Of a stretch of 64,000 nucleotides of DNA, positions 45,036 through 55,977 are shown piece after piece. The position numbers were made by a program, and so were the translations under genes. The stretch comes from Cladophialophora immunda (lineage: Eukaryota; Ascomycota; Eurotiomycetes; Chaetothyriales; Herpotrichiellaceae). How positions within the stretch are numbered: position 1 is the stretch's first letter; each line of letters begins with the position of its first letter. The stretch spans positions 4,328,619-4,392,618 of the forward strand of contig NW_015622543.1 in the NCBI RefSeq assembly GCF_000835495.1, written 5' to 3'. The notes under the pieces were generated by a model. It made no database searches and was not told the origin of the DNA. It was given only the letters and a program-made list of their open reading frames with translations.

Positions 45036-46825
45036 ATGCCTGACACTCCGTCTCGACCGACTCGCCCAAGGACATTGACCAGAATTGTCACTAATGCTGC
45101 CATTTCCCTGCAAAAGACTCTTAGCGGAGGTACCGGCGAGGATGGCGACATTGCATCTTGGAACCCGGCCTTGGGGGATGGCCCCGACGATTCCTCTCTA
45201 ACACCAGCTCCTCCTTCATCAACACAGAATGGCAAACAGATGGCTGTGGATTTTCGGAAAAGTGGTGAGCTGGGATGGAGGAAATATGTCAAGTACTTCA
45301 CGCCATCGTACGTCAAGCTCCCCTCAAATCCTGAGGCTACGTACTGACGGCGCGTCCGCAGCTGGTTCACGGTGACCATGGGCACTGGTGTAAGCGCCCT
45401 TTCTCCCCCAGTTGATGCCAATTCCTGGCCCTGTCCTTCTATCCCGAAGCCGACGACGAACTCATCTCCTCTGTCGTGAACAAAATGGCTGATTTGAGGA
45501 CACCAAAAGGTCGTGGCGAGCCTTCTCAACCAGTTCCCATACAATGCGAGATGGCTCTACTGGCTCTCCGTCATCGTGTTCTGCCTCAACATCGGCCTCT
45601 TCACCTTTTTCATCTTCGTATCCATTCTCCAGTTTGTTCTGTTTCCCAAGACATGGATCACGATAATCGAGCGGCCCAATCAAGCATTCTTCTTGAGTAG
45701 CATACCAGTGGTACGTATCTCGAGTTTCAGTCTGGATATCGTACTGACACGGTCCCGTAGAGTCTTGGGACTATCGTCAATATGATGGTGTTTGTCTGCG
45801 CTCCCTCGTGGGGCAAATGGGTCGTTTATCTCGCATGGGGGTTAGTACCTTCCAAGTCTTTGCACGATGTCCTTTGCTAATCAGTCCAGGTTGTGGATGG
45901 CCGACGCAGCCGTGTCACTGCTGTGTGCCCTGTTTCTACCCTTTCTGCTCGTCATCAAACGACAAGAAGAAACACCTCTGTCGACGATTACCGCTTTACA
46001 GACTTTCCCCGTCATCGGAACAGTGGTCGCATCCGCCACCGCGGCTTTGGTTGCAGATGTCTTGCCCGACGAAGAGCAAGCTCTAGTCACAGTCATCATC
46101 GGCTATGTTCTTTGGGGTGTCGGCGTCCCTTCGGCGATATTCATTCTCATCACCTACTGGCAACGCTTGACTATCCACAAACTCCCACCACGCGAGGTGA
46201 TTGTGTCCTGTTTCATTCCGTTGGGCCCTTTGAACATGGGTGCTTTTGCCATCATGAAGCTCGGGAACGTCGCGATGAAAGTTTTCCCTTTGACGGAGAC
46301 TATCCATCCTCTGGCGGGAGATTTGGCATACAATTTCGGAGTGCTTTTATCCTTGATCTTGTGGGGTTTCACCTTGTTGTGGCTCTTTCTTGCCGTTGCA
46401 ACGATATACCATTGCAAGCATTTCCCATTCAATATGGGCTGGTGGGGGTAGGTTTTTCATCGCGAGAATACCCCGTTCCAGAAAACCTGGCGACTCACGG
46501 TGGATAGGTTCACCTTCCCGATCGGCACATTCGCTCTTTCGAGCAATACACTCGCGAAAGAGATCCCCTCTCGATTTTTTCGAGTCATTGGATCTGTAAT
46601 GCTCCTGCTCCTTGGTGTCTCTTCATGTCACCTGGCTAACTATTGCAATGACAGATAACCTCTGTCTGTGTATTCCTGCTTTGGCTTCTTGTCATATACG
46701 CCACCCTTAGAGATCTCATAACAGGCGGACAGCGATTATTCAAGACACCTACAAGAGCCGTGCCCAATATTGAAGATAAAGGCCCCGACAAATTTGACGA
46801 TGCAGCGGAGACCAAGCTTGTGTGA
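45036..46825 (+). CDS. SSU1: SSU1-type sulfite efflux transporter (TDT family)
   Basis: Yeast Ssu1 exports sulfite across the plasma membrane, and the TDT family also includes the malate permease Mae1. Seven exons are inferred: 45036-45307, 45362-45389, 45510-45710, 45761-45840, 45890-46447, 46508-46595 and 46655-46825. Phases close exactly and give 465 aa, near yeast Ssu1 (458). The first exon is a hydrophilic N-tail ending in KYFTPS. The family blocks follow: WFTVTMGTG, FPYNARWLYWLS, WGKWVVYLAWGLWMADAAVS, CFIPLGPLNMGAFAIM, FNMGWWGFTFPIGTFALS. About ten hydrophobic helices can be counted. The second exon is only 28 bp. No neighbouring sulfur genes are in the window. Specificity for sulfite rather than malate or nitrate is by homology. 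Confidence 0.9.
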
Positions 46826-47572
46826 GGATCGAAAACGACGAGTCGGGTATAGCAATGCTATGTACACAACTCTCAAGCCCCCGACACGAACAGATAGGTC
46901 GGAGGCTTTCGTTTTTCCCGGATGGAGACCGCCTCATCTTGCAGAGTGCAGAGCTTTGCATGTACTTGATCCACAGAAGACTGCCATGAACAGTCTTGAA
47001 AGATGAAGACTCTCGTCCTAGAGTAGGACCTGTCCGAACCCATCGAGAAGCGAACTGTCGAAAACTGCCCAACCTTTCCGTCGGGTTGGCGTCCTATCTG
47101 CTGGCACGTCTGGAGAGACAACTCAGCCGCGATCAAGTATCGTTCAGCTGTGACGATTGGAGGCGGCTCCTGTTTCTGGTGGAGTCAAGTCAGAGTGCAG
47201 GACATTAGCCGCTACGGCGCGACCGCAGGTATTGGTGGAGGGTGAATGCTTCAGCTGGCTAGATTGGTCTTTGTAACGGCCTCAGCATTTATGGCAGACA
47301 GTCGTAAGTATTCAGAACTGCCTGGCGCGCGTTCCAGCTGTCGTCACCGAGAAATGATCTCATGGCCGAACCTCTTGTCCTTCCTGCCGTCGAACATGAG
47401 GTCGGTGGCCCGCATGTCAGTCAAATCAGGGCCTGTTCTTCGTTCTCGGAATCGGTAGTCAATCATGTCTCTTCCCTCCCTTCGCTTTGGCGATCCCAGT
47501 GTATAGATGGCGTCACGGGACATGCCTCGGGTCGCGTGTGCCAGAATCCCACATGTCTTGGTATTCCTTGTG
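46826..47572. other. Intergenic region between convergent SSU1-like and C2H2-finger genes
   Basis: About 750 bp between two 3' ends. No gene is seen. Confidence 0.5.
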
Positions 47573-49014
47573 CTAAAAGTGTCCTGGATGCCCAATTTTC
47601 AAACCCCCATTTTCGCAGTCATGGCTGTACTGTTCGTAATCGAAGAGTTCGTCGAATTCGATCAGATCGGTATGATCGCCCTGGTTGGGGAAAGAATCGG
47701 ACCACCCATTCAGGGGTAAGTTGGTAGACAGAGAGGTAGAGTTGCTGCTGCCGCTATTTTCCGTCAACTCCAAGGATGGTGGATCTTGTGATTGCTTGGG
47801 TCGTTCCTGGAGTGGTGGGCAGTTCTGGTGGTCATGCCTTTGTTTCTTGGGATACGTCTCGTCATGTCCCAGCGGGTTGTCCTGGGAAGGCAGAGATCTC
47901 TTTGTCCACATCAAAGGCCGTAAACTGGAGCCAAACTGATCGTACTGCCCAGTGGCTTGATCGTGGATGGCGGTAGGATGGTCATGGGGCCCTGATGCCC
48001 TGCCATGTCGATGGAGATCGGCAGGGCTAAAATTACTCTGTCCAGAGGCTGCAGAGATATGAATTTCCTCGAGTCCTTCGATCCCGTTCCCGCCTGGGAC
48101 ATCTGAGAACTGCCTCGTCGAAGGCAGCTCATCAAAAGCGGGCGTGGGCATTGCAGGATGCCCTCGTTTGGGAGGACTGACTAGTGCTTCAATCCTCTCC
48201 ACCAGATTAGCCACACCACCCTCACCTGCTATACACTGGATATCATGTCGAAGTTCTTCAGTCCTCTCATTTACCTTGAGGTCGAATTGGGTCAGAGGAA
48301 TTGGCTGTTGCGGTAAGGCATCCTCGAGATATTGGCTCTTCATCAACGTCGTCATCTCAAGCGAATAATCCCACCCTTTGATTTTGTCACCTCTCTCAAC
48401 ATGACCCTTCACATGCTCGAACCAATTTTCAAATTCCGCGATGGGTTCTTCAAGCTCACAGAGACCGCATCCGTAATTGCAAACCCCCGAGGGCTGTTCG
48501 CTGGTCCTGTGTGTCTTGTTGGTATCCTTGTGTTTGGAGACCTGGCGGGCGTCATAGAACACCAGTTCGGGACATTGATCGCACGTCCACTTAACACCTC
48601 CTTCCCGGTGTTGTGCCTTTTGATGTCTCTTCCAAGCGTCCCACGATCCGAACGATACACGGCAGCCACGAGGGCAGCCGATATTTTCCACGGACCTGGG
48701 CGAGAGGCAAGCCTCGATTTTGCCTACGGCAATTGATTAGCCATCTTCCACTCCTGAGGCAAGCATTGTGCTGAGCGGCAGAACAGTGGGGTGCAGCTGC
48801 GCTTACAAGACCGTTCTTCGACCTCGTTCAACTTCGAGGTGTCCCCGCACACCAGCTGGTCTACGCACTGGCACCATTCTTCAAGCAACTCAACTGGGAG
48901 CTCACTGATGCCTCCCTTCCTTTTGCGCTTCTGCAGCAGTGATAATATGACCCGAGTCTGCAATTTGACTATGGCGGGAATAGGGAGTTGGGGATCCTCA
49001 AGGGCGGTGATCAT
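47573..49014 (-). CDS. C2H2-type zinc finger protein
   Basis: Two exons, 49014-48807 and 48723-47573, join across an 83-bp intron (donor GTAAGC) to give 452 aa. The first 70 residues are a helical segment with QTRVILSLLQKRKRKG and LLEEWCQCVDQLVCG. Zinc-binding segments begin at CPRGCRVSFGSWDAWKRHQKAQH (Cys-x3-Cys-x12-His-x4-His), continue in CDQCPELVFYDARQVSKHKDTNKTH and end in the CGLCELEEPI...WFEHVKGH unit, which resembles the last C2H2-like finger of a filamentous-fungal class. The C-terminal 250 residues are Ser/Pro/His/Asp-rich and low in order. It is probably a nucleic-acid-binding or regulatory protein; the target is not known. A 23-codon upstream frame ends on its start codon. Confidence 0.8.
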
Positions 49015-49082
49015 GGTATCAGCTTTGGTGATCCGGGGGGACGAGTGGGCGGGAAGGGCCAGTCCGGCGATGGTAGAAGCAT
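49011..49082 (-). other. Upstream open frame overlapping the C2H2-finger start codon (ATGA)
   Basis: Upstream of the C2H2-finger protein on the minus strand, an ATG at 49082 opens 23 codons (MLLPSPDWPFPPTRPPGSPK, then LIP) and terminates at TGA 49013-49011. The main start ATG is 49014-49012, so the two share ATGA. The upstream ATG has weak context (AAT before it). It may act in the leader if transcription starts above it. Confidence 0.55.
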
Positions 49083-49285
49083 ATTGAAGGCCAAGGGAGG
49101 GGGAATCAAATATAGGTCGTCCATTTGATGTTATGGTGATGAGTGTTCAAACCTGCAAGGTACAACTTCTCTACGTGCCCGACAAACAACAAATGGACCA
49201 TTGACACGGCACATGGCACATGCGTCCGTCATATGCCAGCCCAGTCCGGACCCGGACCCACGTTATTCCTTTCTCGCTTCCCCGC

Positions 49286-49306
49286 GTCAGTCAGTCAGTC
49301 AGTCAG
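49286..49306. repeat. (CAGT)n repeat
   Basis: Five tandem GTCA units in the C2H2-finger upstream region. Confidence 0.8.
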
Positions 49307-50290
49307 CGCCAGTCAACACCCCCGGATTGCATGAACTCGCACACACCGATTTTCTGCAGTTGCTGTCTACATGGCCAACACCAATACCAAGCATATCCAG
49401 GTGTTCCTCCAACTTCTACTCCCGGTCCCGGCGTTCCATGGCACCGTCCCTGCTCAAAAAGCTGCTCCACCGCGTGCCAACCTAAGGCCAGTCCGCTGCA
49501 GTCCGACACATCGATTGCTGGACTGCGCACTCTGCCTCCTCCAATTATTCTTGGTCGCTGTATTGGATGGTTGGCACTGCAGTGTGACAGTAAACGCATG
49601 CCATTGGGAGTCATAGTCGCTGTGACAGCTAGTCTGGATGCTACACGCTATATCTGCTGCTTGTAAGGGTTCGATAAGACTGGTAAATCTACCAAGCGAC
49701 AAGGAGGGCAAATACTACGAGAAGGAAAGAAGAGAGGGAGATAGCTCCGTCATAACACGTATACCGAGCAGTGACTCAATCGAAACAGCCAGTCGTGTAA
49801 GGCAGGGAACACTATGGCAAGACATGCACACCCAGACGATGGATCTGCGAGAAAGTCCTGAAAGGGGTCTGTTGAAGATCACAGTTGGGCATTGATCGAT
49901 CTTTTAGGGAGGGAGAGAGGGGATGAAGGAGACAGCTTCTCCAAAATAGACAGAGTGGATAGATGCCATCATGGACGTTGAGTGAGTGTCTGCGTGGATG
50001 TTCTCGACACCTTTTGCTATGCAATGTGCTCGTTCCTTATCCCTTATCAACGATAAGATAACGCAGCTCCCCGCACTCAAACAACAACGAACTGCGTCCG
50101 AACTTTCTTCTTTTCCCCTCACCACCAAAAATTTACGAGACGGGCTCGACAGGTTTCTCATCACGACAAAGTCCACGACACGAGCCAGTAGTCGCCTTTT
50201 GTTCCCACGAATACAGCAACATCTGAACCAGCGAGTCCGATACCGAACCTGACCGTTGCCAGGACCAATTGAGGGAAAAAGAAGGGATTC

Positions 50291-50294
<4 letters not shown>

Positions 50295-50328
<34 letters not shown>

Positions 50329-50350
50329 ACACACACGCACGCACGCACGT
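50295..50350. repeat. (GA)n(CA)n tract immediately upstream of the racemase ATG
   Basis: A GA run of about 16 units merges with CA and CACG units, then a poly-A stretch, ending about 40 bp before the start codon at 50391. It probably lies in the 5' leader or core promoter of the racemase gene. Confidence 0.85.
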
Positions 50351-50390
50351 ACAAAAAAAAGGGAATAAAAACCACACACACAAAGGCTCA

Positions 50391-51356
50391 ATGACGATGG
50401 CGACCGCAGATGAAGAAGCGTCGACGACGCCCGTGCGCATCCTCATCATCAACCCCAACACGTCGCAGCACATGACGGCCGCGCTGGTCCCCGTCGTGGA
50501 GGGTCTGGGCTTCCCCGGGGCGCAGTACGCCTTCTTCACGTCGCCGACGCCGGGCATCCCCAGCATCAACTCGCCCGCGGACGCGGCGCGGTCGGCCGAC
50601 ATCTGCCTCCCGCACCTGCTCCCCCTGCTGCCGCACCACGACTGCTTCCTGGTCGCGTGCTACAGCCAGCACCCGCTCGTGGCGCGGCTGAAGGCCGAGT
50701 GCGCCAGGCTCACGGCCGCGGCGACCCGGGGCTCCGGCGGCGGCGGCGCCAGGAAGTACGTCACCGGCATCTTCGAGGCGAGCGTGCTCGCCAGCCTGGC
50801 CCTGCTGGGCGAGTCGGAGTGGAAACCCACCACGGGAGGGGAGGACGTCTCTGGAGAGCCCCGACCCGCGTTCGGGATCGTCTCGACGGGCAAAGTCTGG
50901 GAGGAGGCCCTGCAGAACGCCGTGCAGGAGTTTCTCGGATGTCCCGCTACAAGCACCATGACGGCGGCCAAGTCGCCCTTCGTCGGGTGCGAGACCACCG
51001 GGCTCAACGCGAGCGAACTGCACGACCTGCCCGCCGACGAGGTGCGCAGGAAAATGATGCACGCGACCAAGCGGCTCCTCCTGCGCGGCAAGACCGACAC
51101 CGACACCATCAATAGCAGTAGCACTGAGACGACGACCTCGCGTTCCAGTCCAGGAGACACAAACACAGACACAGTCCTCGCCTCGCGTGTCCACGCAATC
51201 TGTCTGGGCTGCGCGGGCATGGTGGGCTTGGACTCGGCGGTGCGCACGGCGTGCGTCGAGGCGCTGGGTGAGGACAGAGGCAAGGCGGTCTACATCGTCG
51301 ACGGGGTTAAGGCTGGCGTCGGCGCGTTGTACGGCCTCGCGCGCGGTGGGTTCTGA
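50391..51356 (+). CDS. Asp/Glu/hydantoin racemase family protein (Dcg1-like)
   Basis: A single exon of 321 aa starts at ATG 50391. The family catalyses cofactor-independent racemisation using two cysteines. They appear here as FLVACYSQHPL (first) and CLGCAGMVGLDS (second). The N-terminus is RILIINPNTSQHMTAAL, the usual sugar-like start of hydantoin racemases, then TPGIPSINSPADAA. DCG1 of yeast, whose substrate is not known, is the nearest named relative I can recall. An insertion of Ser/Thr residues (SSSTETTTSRSSPGDTNTDT, near 240-260) interrupts the domain before HAICLGC. Base composition is visibly richer in G and C than the flanks and codon third positions are almost all G or C. Confidence 0.86.
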   Translation: MTMATADEEASTTPVRILIINPNTSQHMTAALVPVVEGLGFPGAQYAFFTSPTPGIPSINSPADAARSADICLPHLLPLLPHHDCFLVACYSQHPLVARLKAECARLTAAATRGSGGGGARKYVTGIFEASVLASLALLGESEWKPTTGGEDVSGEPRPAFGIVSTGKVWEEALQNAVQEFLGCPATSTMTAAKSPFVGCETTGLNASELHDLPADEVRRKMMHATKRLLLRGKTDTDTINSSSTETTTSRSSPGDTNTDTVLASRVHAICLGCAGMVGLDSAVRTACVEALGEDRGKAVYIVDGVKAGVGALYGLARGGF

Positions 51357-51945
51357 GTTTACTCTACCTACGTATATTCCTGTCGAAGGTATGTGTGTAT
51401 ATCGTGTCTCTTGTTAGCCTACCAAGCCACACCCCTGCTCGGGTTACAGGACCTTGAGGGCCTTGTCTGCTCGCCTTGCCCAGGCCTCGCTCGTATCTTG
51501 GAGATGTTGCTGTCGTTATTGTCGAGGCGCTTTCTTTATTAGCGGCATCCCCGTCACCGAGAAAACCGGCACCTCCCGTGACTATTGGACGGAACAAACA
51601 CGAATGGAGCCCAAGAGGTTGGGGGTTAATATGTCTTGTGTTGCTAAGGCTATACTATGTAGCTGGATCAAAGGAGTGACAACGAGTTGGACGACCTCGA
51701 GAGTCGAGGGAGGGGCGACGGGAACGACAGAACAAGTACACCAGAGTACTCGGGGGGGGAAACAAATCTGTGCAGTCTAGGAGGTGCAATGATTCGACAG
51801 AGACCGACCCTTTGGATTTCGCCGTTCGCAATGCAAGGAAAAGCAGTCTAGCCACCCCTATCGCATCAAATGCCGAGCGGCTTCGCAAGTCCTGCTATTT
51901 CTTTGCCATTACCTGCACATTAGGGTCGGAGGGTCGGTTGCGGGA
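51357..51945. other. Intergenic region between convergent racemase and INO1 genes
   Basis: About 590 bp with no gene seen. Confidence 0.5.
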
Positions 51946-53675
51946 TCAGAACAGCTTGTGCTCGAGGGTCATGTCGGATTCGGGCTGGAGACCAACGCAG
52001 GCACGGAAGATGTTGGTCAGAGCACTGCGCTGTTTGGCCAAGGCGTTGACGACAGGCGTTCCGGGGGGCGTGAGTGGTGCCTGTGAAAGCCATGTTAGTG
52101 AGACGAGGGGCCAAGTCACGGTTCATAATGGGCATCCGTACCTTCAACATGTAGCTGAGAATGCTCAGAACACTGTGGAAGCCCTTGTATTCCGCGGCAG
52201 CTTCAGTCTTCCACTGGATGCGAGTCATCATCTCGGCCACGAGGACAAGGTCGATGATCAAGGGCGAGGCCAACAAGGAGTCCTCGCAGACATTGAAAAT
52301 GCTGATCGTCTGGTGGCCCCCCATGAAGATTTCGGCATAGTACTCGTCCAGGGCTCGCTTGTTGTCTCCAACGGCGGGCATGTACTTGATGACCACAGTG
52401 TGATCAGGATGCTCGTCCTTCTTGTACAAGACTGAATTGGCAGCCACCATGTCGTCGACGACATTGGACTTGGAAATCTCCTTGGATCGGAACTGTTTCT
52501 GGGAGCTCAAGTTCTTGCCGTCGTTGTTGCCGAGGTGGTTGTAGCTTGCAATAGACGTCAACTTGATGCCGGCGTTGATCAAGAAATCGACCAGTGCCGA
52601 CTTCATCTTGGTCTGGCCCGACTTGAAGTCGTCACCTCCAATGAAGGAGTCATGCTTCTCAGCGAGCTGGATCGCTCCGGGAACAAAAGTATTCTGAGGG
52701 GAGCCGTTGATGAAAGGCGTCTTTTCAAGGACGCAAGCAACAGAGAAGACAGTCGAAGGCGACACTTCCTCGTGACCCTGCTCAATGGCTTTAAGCAAGT
52801 TCTCGGCCGTGTCGTTGACGCCGGCAATGATGTCTGCGTAGCGTTCGGTGTTGGCAGTCCAGAGGACAATGACCTTGTCAAGGTTGTTTTGAGCCTTGAA
52901 TTCCCTGCACGAGGTTAGTATCCTCCAGTATATAAATAGTACCGAGCAAGCCATACCTGATGTCTGCCCTGATCTTGTCAACATGGGCCATGCTTGCCTT
53001 GTTACCCGGAAGGATGTTATCCGCACGATCTTCCTGGTTGGCAGCAATGAAATCCGGGTAGTAGATACTTGGCAGCGGTTTCATCAGAGCCATCTCCTTG
53101 TAGACCAGGGCCTTGAGGGTCGGTTCAAGGACCTGAGCACGGTCCATTGCAGCTGCAATGTTCATGCTGCTGATGTCCCAACCACCAATCACAATGTCAT
53201 TGGGGTGAACCATGGGCAAGACGTCGTGGAAAGGAATGTTGATCTCTTCGTTGGTTTTGGCGTCAGCGCCGAGTTTGATCGTCGAGCCCATGATGATGGA
53301 GCCATAGTAGTTCGCGGCGCGACTCCCTTCACGAGTGTCCCAAACGAGTCCACGACGATTGGCAATGATACCGGCAGTGACGGTGGAGCCGTTGTTGCCG
53401 CCCCATCCCACCAACATCACGCCGACCTTGGGCACTTTGCGGTCGACTTTGAAGTCGTAGATGGTTTCCTTGGGGGTGGCGGTGTACTTCCCATCGGCGG
53501 ATTTGGTGACTGCCGTGGTGCGGTAGACATACTTGCTCTTGATGTGTTCGTCAGTATACGTAACGTTGGGAGAGTTGACCGTGAAAAGATCCTTGTGCGA
53601 TTGAGCCGAGTCCGAAGTGTGATTAGTGCTATACCCGTTCATGGTGCCGACGCCGATTTCCGCGTGTGGTGCCAT
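51946..53675 (-). CDS. INO1: Myo-inositol-1-phosphate synthase
   Basis: Cytosolic NAD-dependent enzyme that cyclises glucose 6-phosphate to inositol 3-phosphate, the first step of inositol and phosphatidylinositol synthesis. Three exons, 53675-52957, 52904-52142 and 52080-51946, join over introns of 52 and 61 bp to give 538 aa, close to yeast Ino1 (533). The Rossmann motif [15 protein letters not shown] is at about residues 85-99. Family signatures follow: [85 protein letters not shown], and the C-terminal [20 protein letters not shown] ending in LEHKLF. No UAS-INO element was looked for systematically. Confidence 0.97.
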
Positions 53676-55977
53676 ATTGAGCTCAAGAGAATTGGCTGAA
53701 TGACTTTGTCAAAGATTTGGAGTGGCAGCGGTTCTCTGATGGATGGCGAATTTATCGGGTCTTTGTTGAATCCGATGCTCCTCCAGGAGGGGAAGAGCGT
53801 CGGCTACCGTTGAACGGGTGATGAGACCTTAAAAGGATTGACAAGTCAGAGAGCATTTTGCAAGAGCGGTCTGAAGAGGAAGAACATGGCGACGAGACCA
53901 GATTCTCAATGGAACGAGTGGCACCCGACGACGACGAACAACGCCGCCTATTGCGGTGGAAGAGAAAAAGGTACCACCCGCGGTCAACTGCATGACAAAG
54001 AGCACGATGGCCACGACGCGAGATTGACGCCAGGTACCACCAGATGAAGATTCGAAATGCATGAACAGGGGATAGATGCAGGTACCAGTGCTGCAAGACC
54101 GGTCGGGGACGAGGCAACGGAGTGGTACTTACGAGGGCAGCAGATTGGAAAACGTCTTGGCGGTTGGGCGGATCACTCGGAAGTGATCCTTGTGTGTGGA
54201 AGAGGAATGAGAATAGATCACAGCCGGGCGGTGATCAGACTCGCGTTTCGAACAGATCTGGGACGTGAATGTGTGTGGTGTTGAGGGGGATGGGAGGCCA
54301 GATGGAATATCGCGACTTCTTGTATTCCTCGCGCACTTGTCAATCGGTGTGTGTGGTGGAGAGAGTGACTAATGGGAATTGCGTCTTCCTAGCCTCGCTA
54401 ATTAGCTGCCTGTTAGTTAGCCTTGTTGCTTTGACCGCTTCGACACTGGCGTTTGTCCTGACTGTATCCCGACAGCCGTTTGGGCAGCAAGGGCTCCATC
54501 GTGGGGATTTGCTGGGTCGTCTCTTGCTCTCAGCACCGCTGTCGATAAGAGGCGTGTTCGTGCATTCCGTCCTTATCATGCGAAGAGGTGGGAACCGTGG
54601 TACAAGTGCGCGGGATTGATCGAATGCTGTTGAGTCTCCATCCCACACCAGCCCGACCGATCCTCTTCTTTGCACCACTTTTCTTTGCTCTCGTATCTGT
54701 TGTTGGCTTTCAGGCACGAATGGATCCAAAACGCAGAGATGCATGTGCATTTGGACCGCCTGAGACTTGCACCACTGGTTACCGCTGCGGTCCGGAATCA
54801 TATCTTGGAACTCCCACTTACCTCCAATCAATTCACCACAGTCCAGAATCTCACCTTTCTCGACATCCCGCTTCTCTCCGAATCCAGTCTTGATATCCGG
54901 CTGAATCCACTGACCCAATGTTGCTCGTCAGCGTGCCCCTAATCTCCCTCGGATGCGCTGTGGATTGTTGTTTCGGTCACACGACGTCCTCTCTGGCCCA
55001 ATTTCAAACTTTGAATGCGTCCCATCCAACGCCCTGACGGCAGTTCTGATCGTGCAGTGCCCGCGGTCTAGTCTTTCTTCGCCCCGCCCAAGTCAGTCAT
55101 CTGTCTCCTTCTACCCCACGGAAAATGCCTCCGTGTCACACAGGCCGGGGGGTCTTCTTTGTGGTCGTCAAAGCAAGCTTTGGGATTTCTGTTCCCTTTC
55201 CGAATCATGGGATAATCTTTTGCCTGTCTCGGTTGTTTGCTTGCTTGCCAGATCTGACACTAAATACCCTGTCGAGTAACATTGACGCAGCAAGCGCAGA
55301 CACGCTAAGGCTCACCAACGATGCGCGTGTGCGTCGTGGGGGTATCGCTGCTTACCGAAAAGCCGGTGCCTAAGCCCGAACAACCATTTCGAGTCTGATG
55401 TCCTTCCGATTCCAAAGGATCTAAGTCGGAGTGGAATGGCATATCCCCACCATGTCCTCTCTGGTCACCAAGGAGAATCGCGAACGAGGTCAATATGCTG
55501 TCAGCATTGCCGGGTTTGGTGGAATCTTGTCACGGCTGGAAGCCAATAGCCCGACGTCGTACAAACCACTGGAACTGACAAGACATGCAAAGTCATTCGA
55601 AGGGAAAGCGTCTGTAATGGCCAATGATGAACAACAACTGGAAACGTTCGGTTGAGGTGTTGCACTAGCATACACATTATCGATATATATCTAATATATT
55701 CTTCTGATCGCACACCCAAACCCCATGCTTCGGCAGGGGATGGTCTCACCATGTGGCCGGCACAAAGTCTTGAGTATACATATTTAATGTTGGGAGGGGG
55801 AAGAATTGCGGCGGACTGAAGCCCGCTGCACCACAAACTGGAAAGGTCGCCGTCGTGCAAAGCCGAAGCTGTTGGCATCCAGTTCTCATCTAGGCCAGCT
55901 TCAAGAGGATGAAAGTCCCATGCTTTGCTGGGGTTGGAAATCCGGCCTCAAGCGTTGCATCTATCGTGGTCGTGAAA
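53676..55977. other. Intergenic region upstream of INO1
   Basis: About 2.3 kb between INO1 and the LIM-protein 3' end. No coding region with recognisable sequence was found. It contains the INO1 promoter. Confidence 0.5.

Larger units (their letters stand above)
49015..50390. other. Intergenic region between divergent C2H2-finger and racemase genes
   Basis: About 1.4 kb with simple repeats (CAGT near 49286 and GA/CA near 50295) and no gene seen. It holds both promoters. Confidence 0.5.

Noticed and set aside
50388..51194. 268-codon minus-strand frame opposite the racemase
   Set aside because: Mirror frame of a GC3-rich gene. Its sequence is Arg/Gly/Asp/Val shadow without domain features, while the plus strand matches racemases.
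55501..55878. 125-codon minus-strand frame between INO1 and the LIM gene
   Set aside because: No domain, no splice continuation and amino-acid composition typical of chance.
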